Notes under the pieces: generated by a model
Database searches by the model: none
Seen by the model: only the letters and a program-made list of their open reading frames with translations
What the model was told of the DNA's origin: nothing
NCBI GenBank assembly: GCA_003255065.1
Contig: QAOA01005024.1
Location: 310,395-374,394 of the forward strand
Length of the DNA: 64,000 bases
Source of the DNA: Cercis canadensis
Lineage: Eukaryota > Streptophyta > Magnoliopsida > Fabales > Fabaceae
Direction: 5' to 3'
Part shown: positions 1-12,384 of the stretch, piece after piece
Layout of the letters: each line of letters begins with the position of its first letter
How positions within the stretch are numbered: the stretch's first letter is position 1
Position numbers and translations under genes: made by a program

Positions 1-1480
1 AAAAAAAAAAAATTAATAAGATCTATTAGTTCTGTCCTGATCTAAAGCATGTACATACCAAGTGTTAAGTGCTTTTGAAATATTATTTTGACTCATTGGA
101 GGCTAAACAATAACAAAATAGTGCAATTCTAGTGAACCAGCCTATCCCAACCCTCTCCTCTAATCTCTATCCCTTCTCTCTCTTACTTTTGTTTCAGATG
201 GATTTCTGCCCTTATTTGCTCAAAGTATTTTTGTGTGACAGATCTGAAGCATAAAGTGAAGAGAAAGATCAAAAAATCACCTGATCTAAACGGTCATGAA
301 GTGCCATGAATTTCCAAGGTTTTTTTTTTGGTAACGTCACAGGTTTTTTAATAGAAATTTTTTTATAAAAATATTTCAATTTTTTTTATTATTTTCACTA
401 GAAATAGTTTTTTTTTTTGTTTTGATGGAAAAAAAATTTACATTGGTTCTCAATAAAAAAAAAAAGTTTTCTTCTATTTTTAGATAATATAGTGTAAAAT
501 TTGAAAGTGATAGAAAATAATTTTCTATCAACTTTTCTTTTCCAATAAAACAAAAAAAAAAAAGGAAATTTTGTTATGATAGAAATTTTTTCTAAAAACA
601 AAAATTTTAGTAAAACAAACAGACACTAATGAAATAGCTTGGCCCGCATTGGCCCCAGCCCTTATGAGGATGACTGCATGATCCCATTTCCACTAAATAA
701 TCACAACGTTTTATATTGTTTGGTCTACCTCAAGCCCAATCTCAGCCAGCTCAATCATTTAAAAAACCGACAAAACAAAAAACAAAAAATGTAAACAAGA
801 AAACTTATAAAGCAGAAAAAGTTTAAATGAGATTTGACAAGTCATTAAATATGACTTACTGGTAAAGATAATTTTATTAACTTTTTATAATGTAATAATC
901 AGACTTTTTTTAAAAAAATTAAATAATTTATAGTTAAGTGATATTAAAATTATTTTAAAGTTTATAAATTTTGTATTTAAATTAAAACTCATAGTCAATA
1001 ATATTAAAAAAAAAAATTTGTTTAATATCATTAAGTATTTTATATCAAATTTTAATATCCATAATAATAAACTTTAAGTTCATTTATTATGAATTCATGA
1101 GAATCAATTCTTTAAAAATATATTCCAAAAAAAAAAAAATGACATAAGAACTATAGAAATAGAAAATTCTGATTCTCCTTCTAAATTAGTGCTTGCTCAG
1201 TGCTCTCTCGTTCTTTTTCTCAAACGTTCATATGAAACAATAGAAATTCGTGGAAGTGACAGCGAACTTGATTCCGCGCACATTGATTGCTAAAAGACAC
1301 TAGCAGCACCTGTTATGTTAGGGCCACCACAAAAGTGACCGTTAGAAACTTGAACGTTAAAACTTAAAAGCCCATCTTAACGAGGAAAAAAAAAAAGTTA
1401 AAAGAAAACAAGTTTATAAAATCACATCACTTCTAGACAGAATCTGAAACCTCCAGATCAGACTAGTCCTAGAGTTGCCC
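1..1480. other. AT-rich intergenic sequence, no gene seen
   Basis: There are only AT-rich tracts and many A or T homopolymers. Positions 350-620 are a low-complexity T/A stretch ending in a CAAACAGACACTAA-like string of the kind seen at transposon ends, but no convincing partner end was found. No reading frame with plausible codon use is present. The last 250 bases are probably the promoter of the small gene at 1592. Confidence 0.5.
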
Positions 1481-1482
1481 TC

Positions 1483-1490
1483 CATATATA
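1483..1490 (+). promoter_or_regulatory. Probable TATA box of the small membrane-protein gene
   Basis: A CATATATA motif lies about 100 bases upstream of the ATG at 1592. It is followed by a pyrimidine-rich leader with a short CT microsatellite at 1532-1547, a common plant core-promoter and 5'-leader arrangement. Confidence 0.5.
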
Positions 1491-1591
1491 CCCTCTTCGC
1501 TTTCTTCTTCTCTGCAAATACCTCTCCATCACTCTCTCTCTCTCTCTGAAGCAGAAAACACAAGAACGAGAGTAATAAAGCTAAGGTAAAA

Positions 1592-1804
1592 ATGGGTTTG
1601 GTGGTGGTGATCTCTCTGCCTCTGATTCTATTCTGCTTACTTCTTGGTTTTGGATGCTACTTCTTTGGAAAATCAAGAGGAAGGCAAGAAGTGCGTACCA
1701 ATCCCCAAGTTTATGGGGTGCCTACTCCACCACCAGGTGCTGCTAATTCTTATCCTTCACCTCCTCCACCACATTTCAAGCCAGACAATGCCGCCAATCT
1801 TTGA
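1592..1804 (+). CDS. Small single-pass membrane protein with proline-rich tail (70 aa)
   Basis: This is a single-exon 70-residue reading frame. Residues 5-26 are a continuous hydrophobic segment that can serve as signal anchor or transmembrane helix. A basic stretch (GKSRGRQ) follows, then a proline-rich hydrophilic tail with PTPPPG and SPPPPHF motifs. The layout suggests a very short membrane-anchored protein with a small tail. A TATA-like box, a CT-rich leader and an ATG at a suitable distance support a real gene. The strong composition bias and clean start argue against a chance frame. I do not recognise a named family and assign no function. The 3' region contains a tandem duplication (1905-2158). 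Confidence 0.65.
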   Translation: MGLVVVISLPLILFCLLLGFGCYFFGKSRGRQEVRTNPQVYGVPTPPPGAANSYPSPPPPHFKPDNAANL

Positions 1805-1904
1805 ACTTTCAACACATCATTCATAGAATCATAGTATATATATCAAGTTCTTTCATTTTGCGGCAGAGATTTGTGTGTGTGTGTGTTTGTTTGTGTTCCC
1901 TTTG

Positions 1905-2158
1905 TTGTAAGATAGCTATTGAGGTTAAAAAAATGCCCAATTTGGGCATTATGGGTTGGCGTAATTGGATTGTAATTGTAATTGGAAGCAATAAGATTCA
2001 ATTTATTCATTTCTATATGTTTGTTGGTTGAAAACAATAAGATAGCTATTGAGGTTGAAAAGTGCCCAATTGGGAATTATGGGTTGGTGTAAATTTTTCA
2101 TGTAATTGAAAGCAGCAAGAATCAATTTTGTTCATTTATATATGTTTCTTGGTTACTG
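1905..2158. repeat. Imperfect tandem duplication in the 3' region of the small gene
   Basis: A segment at about 1908-2034 is repeated at about 2037-2155. Both copies contain AAGATAGCTATTGAGGTT, a GCCCAATT...GGG..ATTATGGGTTGG block, and an ending with TTCATTT.TATATGTTT.TTGGTT. The copies have drifted by substitutions and small indels. Either could supply the poly(A) region of the 70-aa gene. Confidence 0.7.
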
Positions 2159-2179
2159 CAATTTGTTTGAGCTTAAAAG

Positions 2180-2470
2180 TTATCAATGCACTTTGGTTTC
2201 CATCCACTTAATGACATAACAAAATATGGTGCAGAACCCAATGGAGATATAACCCAGGTGAGAACGGTAATCAAACAACAATTCCTTCTAAATCTTATTT
2301 CTCTTTTTATAATTTTATGTTTAGTTTGTTCTCAAGGCCTTGACAAATGGTTGAAAAGGAGCATGTGCATCAACTTCTTCAAGTTAAAACAAGTGGAATT
2401 TAAATCTCCTTGCAAAGACTCCTATTGAGGTTCAAGTTGATGGCACAATACAAGTCCCAAAAAGACCTTG
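2180..2470 (+). pseudogene. Exo-polygalacturonase (GH28) 5' fragment, broken
   Basis: Two short pieces read like the start of a plant pollen-type exopolygalacturonase. The first (about 2207-2258) encodes DITKYGAEPNGDITQ, matching the family's 'YGAKPNGDITQ' start. A GT...AG interval (about 2259-2334) follows. The second piece reads LDKWLK..., then L.QVEFKSPCK and, after a one-base frame change near 2425, PIEVQVDGTIQVPK. That corresponds to the 'GPCKAPIEVQVDGTIQAP' region known from this family. The catalytic domain is absent and the frame is broken, so this is a relic. The match is from family knowledge, not a search. Confidence 0.6.
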
Positions 2471-2822
2471 CTTGCGCAGATTAATGTACTAGATTGTCAC
2501 AAGGCTCTCTTCGAATTATATTTTCCTATTTGTTTTCTTAATTCTCTACGGAGTACATGAGTCATCTCCCTACATTTCTAGAGGATATGATGCATTCTTA
2601 GTTCACTATGAATGGGGAGATCATGGGAAGCACCATGTTGAGCCATGAGGTCACCACATTGATTTGCCTTGCCATTGCTACTGATTTAGTGTTTTAGTTA
2701 GAGTAGGAAATAAAAGGAATGGAGGGAGGGAAGAGATTAAAAACTTCAAGTAATTATAACCCAGGTACTTAGGCAAGGAATGGGTGAAAATGTTATGCTT
2801 TATCCTTCACAACTTTAATTTA

Positions 2823-3494
2823 GTGTTTGTTTGGATGGATAGGATGGAGGGGGAAGAGAGGGGAAAGAGTCACTTAAAACCTTATTTGAAAGTGATTTTA
2901 TAAGAAGGGAGGGGATGTGAGGAGACCCAAATTGCTCCTTCTCCCTCTATCCCTAAAATTTTTTACCCTTCTAATTGAGGGTGTAAGCAATAGAATGATA
3001 TTAATTTTTTATTAAAGATTTGTTTGGGGGTTAAAATTGAGGAAAAAAAAAAGAAAAGAATTGAATAAATGTATTCATCCCCTAGTCAGGGAGTTCAAGA
3101 TTAAAAAAAAAAAAGAATGAAACTAAGAGATAACTTCAAATTCTCACATTTTTTTTATTTCATTTTTGTATTCTCCCAATTTGAGGAGTTCGAAAAAAAA
3201 AAATAGGAGTAGTTTATTATTATATATTTATTTATTTATTTAAATTCTTTTTCAAACACTATTTATATAATATTATTAAATTTTATATTAAATATATTTA
3301 CTTTATAAATAAAAGATAATTTTATAAAATTATAAATTTTTATTTTTTTCGTTTCCTTTCCTCTCATTTTGACTATTTTAATCACCTCAACCAAATAAGA
3401 GGGGGAAAATTCCTCTCATTCTCTTCTTTTCATTTCTCTCTCTTTCCTTTTGTATCTTTCCCTTTCTTTTTCCCTTCAACTCCTAAACAAACCC
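2823..3494. repeat. Probable MITE with GTGTTTGTTTGG-type ends
   Basis: The left end reads GTGTTTGTTTGGATGG. The right end, read in reverse complement, is GGGTTTGTTTAGGAG. A purine-rich block inside the left end (GGAGGGGGAAGAGAGGGG) mirrors a pyrimidine-rich block inside the right end (3350-3475). Ends of this kind are typical of small non-autonomous DNA transposons. The boundary and target duplication are not clear. Confidence 0.4.
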
Positions 3495-4488
3495 TAAAAA
3501 ATTGTAGTATGTTTTCATTTCTCGTTATTTTTACTTTAATTTTCAAACAATGGAAATTTCCTTTGCTTTCTTTGTCAAACATCCAAACCAAAAAAACAAA
3601 CTTCCCCTCCTTCTTGTTCCTTTCCCTTATGAATATCTACTTTTCCTCTCCTCAAAAACTCCCAAACGTAGAAGAAGGATGAAATTAGACTCATACAATT
3701 TGTTTAGAGTGCTCAAATAAAGAATAGAGCCATCAAAACTAACAAAAATAACATAAACAAGTAATGGAAATTGCAAGTAAACTGTTGGTGTGTCCCAATT
3801 ATGAATTTGATGCTAATGTGGGTCACATCCTCAAGCTATTAATAATACAAGTATAAAGTCAAAGAAAATTATTAATATTTTAATATATATTATTTTGCAC
3901 ATATCTTATATTGCTGTGTTTATACAATTTACAAAGAACGAATAGTTCTCACACATAATGAATGACTTAATTTTTTAAAATATTCGTAGTAATATCATTT
4001 TGGCATGAACTCCTAATGAAAATGCTTTTACCCTTCCCAACCTAGCATTTGGCTAAATGATTACAATAATCAAGTTTCAACCTAGTAATATCGATGTTGT
4101 GAAATATTATTGAAATATTGACGTTTTCAATTGTTTAATATAAACCAAAAATTAATGTGATGCACTTGCTTTTTTTTACTATAAAGTCACACTATTACAA
4201 ATGGTGTGACCTAAGATGCATTATTACATATGACATAAAATGTTGAGTCATGCTATGCGTAATGGTGTGACTCAACTAATTTGAGCATTTCTTTTTTAAA
4301 GTTATGTCAATCAATAATGGCTTGATGCAACATGTCATGTTGTTATTTTCTTGTGTCGTGTCAATCGATAATAGTTTGACTTGACATTATGTCAAACTTT
4401 ATATAAAAATAAATAAAAATATCAATATTCAAATAATAAATTTCAAACATCAGTATTAAATATTATATTATCTAAACTCCAAACTTCA
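3495..4488. other. Intergenic, AT-rich
   Basis: No gene is visible. Positions 4180-4390 contain short recurring GTGTGAC/GTCACAC and TGACTCAAC motifs, probably an old repeat fragment. Confidence 0.4.
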
Positions 4489-5428
4489 GATCAAGTACCT
4501 CAATAATGCAATTTTAGATCTTATTTACACAAATGTACTAATTTTGAAACTATTTATTTGGTTACGTCAGTTTTTATTTTTTTATCTTTTTTTTTAACAA
4601 CGATGAGAGAGAACATTGTTAAATGTCGCAATTGGAGAGGTTGTTGTACCCTAATAATGTCACAATGTAGTATATTGTAACTATCAGTGTGCCATACACT
4701 CCTAATTGCGACACTTAACACAATCAATCAAATTCAAGTTGTGGCGCTTGACACCCAATCAAGTTCAAATTGTGACACTCAATAAAATGTGAAATTGCGA
4801 GACCAAAGGTTGAAATTGCGGCACTAAAGGCCAAATTACAAAAACTTCAAAGTAGCCGATGGCGGAACTCAATAGGCAAAATTGCAACATTGTTGAGTGG
4901 CACAAATTCTCCATTTGTAACACTGAACAATAACACAATTTGATAATTGCAACACTCAATAATGCCATCACATATTACTCTTTTTTTTCCTAGAGATTCT
5001 TCTGCATGATTCTATTTTCTTCAAGCCCAGTGTCACAATTTGGGTAACAGTTTTACAATTAAAATTGCGTAACGACATTTCTCATTACAATTTGCAAAAC
5101 TCCCTTATGTGTCAAAAGTTGGCTGGCTATGTGGAACTGGATTTATGTCACAATTTTGCCTATAATGAAGTGCCACATTTTTGTCATTTAGTTGACTGTT
5201 GAGTGCCACAACGTGGATGGTTGAGTGCTACAATTTCATGTTTCTCAATGAGTGTCGCAAATTGAGAGCTTGCGGCATATTGTCATACTCAACAATGTTC
5301 TCTTTTATTGTTGTTTAGAAAAAGAAATAATAAAAAAAAATTAAAATTACCGTAATGAAAGAAATAATTTCAAATTTATTATATTTGTGTAAATAAGATC
5401 CAAAATTACATTATTAAAGTACTTGATC
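4489..5428. repeat. Long fold-back (terminal inverted repeat) element, about 0.94 kb
   Basis: The left arm starts GATCAAGTACCTCAATAATG and continues through a 'CTTATTTACACAAAT' block to about 4630. The right arm (about 5285-5428) is its reverse complement with scattered mismatches. The arms are about 140 bases. The interior is made of degenerate recurrences of GTGCCACAATT / GTCGCAATTG / CACTCAACAATG-like phrases on both strands. AAACTTCA occurs just outside both ends, offset by a few bases on the right, so it is a weak candidate target duplication. No transposase is present, so it would be non-autonomous. Confidence 0.6.
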
Positions 5429-5795
5429 CCTAAACTTCATCATTCTAGAGCATCCCTTTTGAATTATATAGACGAATAAGAAAGCGGAATAAATTTGCAG
5501 ACAGAACCTCATCTCAGGTGATTGCCACTCTCGTTAAGCTAAACCCTCCGGTGTCGTTGCCCGTGCTTAGCTGGAAATAGTAAGAAACAGTGTAAGCCGT
5601 TCAAACCGCGGCCCCCACGTTTTTTCATTGGCAACTTTGGCCAACGCCTGGCCCACCCGCTCTCCCTCTCTCTTCTCTCCTTTGGTGTGCAATCCCTTCA
5701 ACCTCTTCCTCATTGGGAAGGAGAAAGAATCTTCAACAGGTAAAAGGCAGAGGAAGAAGCGACACCACCTTCTGCTTAAAATCTCAGGCGCAGCC

Positions 5796-8700
5796 ATGGC
5801 GGTACACAACCGTCTCTCTCTCTTTCTTTCTATCTCTCTTCAATTCGATTCTGGTTCTGTGAATTTGTAGATATATGCATGTTTGTGGATGAGAATTTGT
5901 GCATGATTTGGTACTGAAACAATGAGATTTACTCATTTTTCTGAGCTTTTCTAGCTTCTTGTTATTTCGATGATCAATGAAAGTTTCATTTCTGGGACAT
6001 CTCAATGTTTTGTTGAAATGACAATATTGTCCCTGGCATCCGTTTCTTATTCCATAGCTGGTGAACAATCAAGGGACTCGCTTTGTTCTTCTATGGTTTT
6101 GGGTTTCTCATTATTCATTCACCTTTTTTAGAGTTTGTCCCCAATGTTCACATTTCATGGAATGTTGGCGTTGATTACAGTTTTAATGGGTGGAGCAATG
6201 GTTTTGTTCATAAACTTCTGTATTTGGTGCATGGTTTTGTGAAGTTAACTGTTGAGAAGTAGAGTTCTTCATGGATTTTATGGTTATGTAATAACAATAA
6301 TGGTAATGATTTTGTTCCTCAAAACTTTTTCTTTTTGGGTATTTTCTTTTACCTTTGTCTTGGGATGGATGGTTTGGTTGCCTGATTGAATAAGTCAATA
6401 TATGATGCCCATATTGTATGAAGACAGCCTACTTGATACGTCTTTTTATAGCCTCGCTGATAAGTAATGACAATTATGGTAATTAGAAGAAATAATTAAA
6501 AGCACAAGCGACATGCAGAGTTCGAACGATGATTTGATTATATGAAGTTAAGAGTTTTTTGGAGTTCAAACCCAAACTAAATTGGGTCCTGGAGTTGTGA
6601 ACTAGGTTGACGGCCTCTCATAATGTTTCCATTCTTTTCTGGTACCTTTCTTTGTATGCACCAGTTATAGTTATTAGCAATATGCAAACAGATAATTTGC
6701 TCCTTTGGAGAAGTTAATTAAAGGGTGCTATAAGCATGTTTTGTAATTTTCTAAACCTCAACTCTGAACTGGGTTGCTGAATTGGTTTATCTCTTTGACC
6801 ATTTAGTCAACCAGATAGAAGATGGTAAGAGGATAGAACAGTCATATGATTAGACTGTTTTGAACACTATAATAATCCTCTTATATTACGGACATGCCTA
6901 GGCTTGGATATGTGCTAAAGCATTTAATTTTTCAAAAAATTATATAGACACAACAGGAATGTGTCTTCAATAACAGAAGAAAGAGAAGCATAAGGAAGTG
7001 AGCTAGAAGGGGATAAATCAAACTATTAAAAGGTGGTGGATAAGGACTTAATTCACTTTCTCTGCGTTTGTGTGTATGTGAAGTATTTTCTTATCACTTT
7101 CTCCTTGCTATGGTAGCAAATCTTGGTTTTTTTTTTAAGCAAACAACCACATTCGTAGATACGTGATATGTGAAACAACATTAAATGGATGTGGAGTCAT
7201 AGAAATGAACTAAAATTTATGGCATGATACATTGGGAACCTAAATAATTATTGTTTTAGTTGAAGTAGGTTTCTACGATTCTAGATGTTTTGATCCTTTA
7301 CAGAATCCTTTAATTTCCATAAATCAAAAGGCACCTACATCTTGAAAACAAAACTTATGTCATGAATTCTACATGATTCTTTCACTCTGTTTAGGCTATG
7401 ATTAATGTACTGTATGTCATGCTATTTGTGCAAACATTCTCAGATGGATATGGTAGTCAGTCCTAAGATTGGTAGAAAATATTATGAATAGCTTGATCTT
7501 CTATTTCACTGCATATAAACACCCAACCGAGGGCAATGCATTTCTCACTTCTTATTGTTGATGAGATATTATTTATCATTGTTTTGGTACTCAATACCAT
7601 AATGATTACAATCATGTTTTACCATGTAAAAGTAATCATTTGAATGTCTTTATGCATCTCCTTATCCTTCAGAAATCTGACGAAGGCAAACTTTATAATT
7701 CACAGGATAAGGGTAGACCATTACCAAAGTTTGGTGAATGGGATGTCAACGACCCAGCATCAGCTGAGGGATTCACAGTAATTTTCAACAAGGCCAGGAA
7801 TGAGAAAAAGACTGGTGGTAAGGCTGAGTCACCACCAAAGGATAATTCCTCAAACAAGCATAAAGTGGTTCTTGGAAAGCCCCAATCTGTATGTTTCAAT
7901 CTTACCATTCCTTTAATTATTCTTGCCACTGTATTTTACTTGATAACTTCGCCAACATTACTTTGAACCTTTTCAGTTCCCAGAACTTGCTTTCATCCTC
8001 TGAGTAAGTGTTTGACAAGAAAAAAGAAAAAGAAAGAAAGAAAAAAAGAATATTTGAATAATGGACAAAGAAAACATTCAATTAACTTATAATGTTTAGG
8101 TAAATACAGTATTCATCAATTACAATTGATTACTGAGGAGTCAAGTTTTGCAGATTGGATGCTAAATTCGGTTATTAGATGAATGATTCAAGTTATATTC
8201 AACCTTTAGTTTCTATCTTGAACCATCATTACTTTAACCTCTTAGTCATGTTAGTTATAATTAATCTATATTTACTATCTTATGAGTTTAAATTATCCTT
8301 TGTTGATGACCTTTAGCAAACATTTCCTGCAATTTTAATTGGCTGTTGGGGACCATAATGTATTTTAAAACCATTTGTTGATACAGCTAAACAGCAGTTA
8401 GATGACTTGTTTTACTTATTTAAACTTTATCCGTTGCAATCATCAGTGAATGATGGCCTTTCCTCATTTTCCTAGCACCCATCGCACATTCTGTATCTTC
8501 TACTTATTCGTCCTGTTTGAGCTTTGGTTGGTTGAAGTGAAAATGGGAGAAGGCGAGCCTCTATTATATAATCATGGGAAACCTTCTATTCTTATTTCAT
8601 CTCTCCTACTATCATTCTTCTACCAAGCATGATATGAAAAGTATTGACTCTGATAGAGCTGCAGTCACTTAGGTTGCATTGGTAAACAATGTTATAAATT

Positions 8701-10826
8701 GCTGCCACTTTCCTCTACCCTGGTGGAACCTCTCATTTAAGACAAAACTCTGTCTTCCTTTGCAGACTTTCATATAGCATCAAGGTGGATGTCTGTCTCT
8801 TTTAATAATGTGACTTTCTTATGTTTGTTTATCCTGCTTGATAGGGTAACACTGTTCATTTAACTAAGCACCTGTTTCAAACCCAAATAATAAAATAAAT
8901 GAAATGACTGAATAAAAAGTTACATTTTTGAAATCTCAAGGTACTAGTTATTGTGTATAAAAGCATATTTATCAGAAGTTACCTGGTTCTTTTGGCTGGT
9001 AGAATACGTGCTTAGAAATATTTAAAAGGATAAGCTATGTTGATAATATGGCAATCATGTACAGGTAGCTAGTTCCTACAACTAGCTACTATTGAATCCT
9101 TGATTTCAACTGGCAAGCATTAATAAATACAAGTAGTTTTTTAAATTTCTTTGCCATGAATAAATGCAGATAGTTGAGATATGAATGAGAACAAAAGATC
9201 AGGACATCCCAAGTTGCTTGAGTAGAGACAAGTGTAAACTGCTAAAGTATAGGCAAGTGTAGGGTATATGGGCCAGGTCTATCCATAACCCAATGGCTTA
9301 AGCTTCTGGGTAGACATAATATTTAGCAAGCATGCTTAGTTCCATTGTGGAGGACTTGATATGGGATATGCCAAAAGGGGCCTACATATGCATGTTTTTA
9401 GGTACCACCTTCATCTAAATGCTTAAGCCCATGTTATGGAAAACTTCTTGCAGATGTATCCAACACCCATTCCTTAATTATCTAATCTTATGCTTACCCA
9501 TTTTAATATTTATTATATTGGATAAAATGGACTAACTAGTTACAGAAGAAGATCAGCTTGCTAGGAATGTTTGGAAAGTAACCCTGCAAAATGAAACTAA
9601 ATAGCAAGTCAACTTACACCTCCACCTCCACCTCTAGCATATTACTTTCCATCTCTAGCATTCTGAGTTATTTCTAATTGTCCACGTCTGTGTCACTTTA
9701 TCAGTATTATGCCTAGTTGCTTTTCTGTGTCCATAATCCAATGACTTCAAAGGTGTTTTCCTGAACATGGTATCTAACATGAATATATCCATCTTTTGGA
9801 AGAACTAAGGAGACAATAGTGACTTTATGTCCCTTCGAATAAATAAATAAACTAGCAGCATTTTGTCCATGTACTTTATATCTGTTACCAGTTAACGAGT
9901 TTGCCTTGATTGATTTGTTTTTCTGTAATCCTTCATAGCTTTGTGTTTTTAATCATTAATTTATGTCATGGGATTTGGCCTGCATTTCTTTGCATTACCT
10001 TTTACGCCATTACTTTTTGTCATTCTAAAGATGGAAAGACATAAGTACTTGGTTGGATATGAAGTTTCTATTTTCTCCTTTGGTCCCGTACAGTGGTTTG
10101 ATTTTAAGATATATGCAGACAATGATAGCCGTAAGGTGATGGAAACTCACTGTCTATCTTTCCAGGATACATTGCTAATATTTAAAGTAAACTGTGAATT
10201 TTACATTGACAACTGGTAGCTTTGTGCTTGTTGTTCCTTGGATTGACTTTCTTTACATAAAGCATGCATGTGTTATCCATGAAATGCTGTGAGAACTTTA
10301 TAATTGGATTGCCTTGTTGCCTTTTCGTAATAAATTTAGGGAAAAATGCTATTAATACCCCTCAACTTTTGGGCTTCTGGCAAATAAACCCCTCAACTTT
10401 TAATTTCAGAAATTAACCCCTGTTCAAACTTCGAAAAACAAAACATTAGCCACTTCCATCCATTTTCTATTAGTCGATTCCTCTTTGTTATCACCCCCAC
10501 CCTTGAATTGTCCCACCTCTAGTCCAACTTATTGACGGCTGATGTTTTTTTTTGCTTAGAAATCAGAATCTCCAAAGTTAGCCACTCTCCATGAATAGAA
10601 CATAACTATTAAAGCAATTTTCAAAGTTGAAGCAGTTAATCATCGAAATTAAAAGTTGAGCACTCCATTTGCCAAATCACCAAAATTGATGGGGTTATAT
10701 ACATTTTTCCCTGAATCTATGATTCCATGGTTATGCTGATTTCTCAGTCATGATTATTCATTAATACCGTTTTGTTTTGTGCAGAAAAAATGGTTTTGCT
10801 GTATAAATGGTTCTGCTGGATCATGA
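5796..10826 (+). CDS. RIN4-like / NOI-domain protein, about 87 aa, three exons
   Basis: I read exon 1 as only ATG GCG (5796-5801), exon 2 as 7673-7888 and exon 3 as 10785-10826, all phase 0 with GT...AG borders. The protein carries the NOI (nitrate-induced) core PLPKFGEWDVNDPASAEGFT followed by VIFNKARNEKKTGG, which is the RIN4 family cleavage and signalling module. It ends KKWFCCINGSAGS, where the adjacent cysteines are the usual acylation site tethering these proteins to the plasma membrane. Small NOI proteins are known from plant immunity and exocytosis (AvrRpt2 cleavage targets, exocyst partners). The introns are unusually long (1.9 and 2.9 kb) for so short a protein, and intron 2 holds a MITE. 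An alternative acceptor at 7705 would give a shorter, also in-frame, N terminus. Confidence 0.85.
10339..10711. repeat. MITE with GGGAAAAATG ends, inside intron 2 of the NOI gene
   Basis: The left end is GGGAAAAATGCTATTAATAC. The right end in reverse complement is GGGAAAAATGTATATAACCC. Inner matching blocks (GGCAAATAAA...CAACTTTTAATTTC against GAAATTAAAAGTTGAG...TTTGCC) extend the inverted repeat to roughly 85-90 bases. The flanks TAAATTTAG and TGAATCTAT agree at six of nine places, consistent with an old 9-bp Mutator-type duplication. Confidence 0.65.
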
Positions 10827-12360
10827 GGAAGCTCTTCAACTCATGGTAGATCTGAACTATAGCACAATTTATCCATACCTGGCCCTAGCATAATTCCAGA
10901 AGTCTGGAGTTGCATTCAAAAGCTATGATGGGTCCTGCTGGAATCTTTTGTCATAAACTTGGTGTACTTTGAGCTTGGGGAGAAAAATTATTTAAAAACA
11001 ATATTGCATGATTTATTATTATTACTGGTGGGTGGTTACTAGGGTTTTTCCTTGTTCAATACTTGTTGGATTCGCACTTCATTTTCTCAATACTTCTCTG
11101 TATTGTTTTTTGATGAAGTTTGATTTTCTTGTGTGTAATTATACTGTTATCAAGTGAAGCTTAATATGATAAGCTGTTTGTAATGGAGTTTTCCAGTTTA
11201 TTACTAGCATGATTTGACAATTTTGTTATATTAAAATTCCAAATACTGAATCCAAGTTACATTACCTTACTAGATTGGTTACAATGCCACTAACAGAAGT
11301 AAGACCATCGCAAGAGTTTTTTCCTTAGTGTGCATTAAGGACTTTGTCACACTTGCATGCCATGAAGTGGATTAACCATACCATTCTCTTAAATGTACTC
11401 TTGGTTGTTTCTACCTTCGTGGATAAAGTTCGCAACATTATGAAACCAAAGAGATTATTGCATATTACCATCTGTATCATGTAATTAGGAATGTCATGGC
11501 TACGTAGCATGTGGAATGTTAGTTTATGATGTTGATGCTAGTATAATTGGTTTCTCTCCCTTCGTGCTTGAGTTGAAAGTACAGTTCATAGCTTGTCCTT
11601 GTGGGAACACAAAAATTTTACCCAACGGCCCGTGGTACTGACATTGATGCTTCATGGAAATGAAAAATCTGAAATATTCTGGTCTGACAATGTTCACTTG
11701 GGGTTAAATTTCTAGTTGATGATAGCAAAAATGGTTTTTGATTTAACTGGCATATTACTTCCATCTAATAATCCTCATTGCCAATGTAACAAACCACTCA
11801 TCAAATCTCAACTTGTCTGCCTTGGCCTATATGCTAACCTGCAATAGATACTAATTTTTTGGTACATAGCAGCAGGCAGTTCTATCTCGGTATATGATGG
11901 AGCCCAAACCTAGTTGCTTAACTACCATAAATACAATACTGCTCATGCATAATTTTTTTGTTATATGATAGCAAAGAAGTTGAAATCCCTAACCTTCAAA
12001 AAAATGTCCAAACTTCTCATCACTAGATCATATCAATAGCTTGCTTATATAATATTGTGACTTCACTAATAAAATATTTGAAAATGTTTAATTAGTGGAA
12101 AAGGTGTTAAAGAGGCTTTAATTCTATTGATAAAAAGAATGATTAGAAGGCAGGGTAACTAAACGGATTGACTTGTGCTTTGGTCACTTTCTTTGTTTTA
12201 CTTCACTATTAATTAGCAAAACAAAAATGTTACTTGATTATTAAGGTTTTTTTTTTGTTTTCTTTTTTTCTATTAGAAAAAAAGGGCCTCGTCGTTGGCT
12301 TCATCAGCCCCACCCACTTAAACCCAATCATCATGGCGTGAGATACCTTTGATAGTAGTC

Positions 12361-12384
12361 GGGTTTAGGGTTTAGAGTTTAGGG
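12361..12384 (+). repeat. Short interstitial telomere-like repeat
   Basis: GGGTTTAGGGTTTAGAGTTTAGGG has about three TTTAGGG plant telomere units, one with a single substitution. Its length is compatible with a telo-box or with repair-inserted telomeric DNA. Confidence 0.5.
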
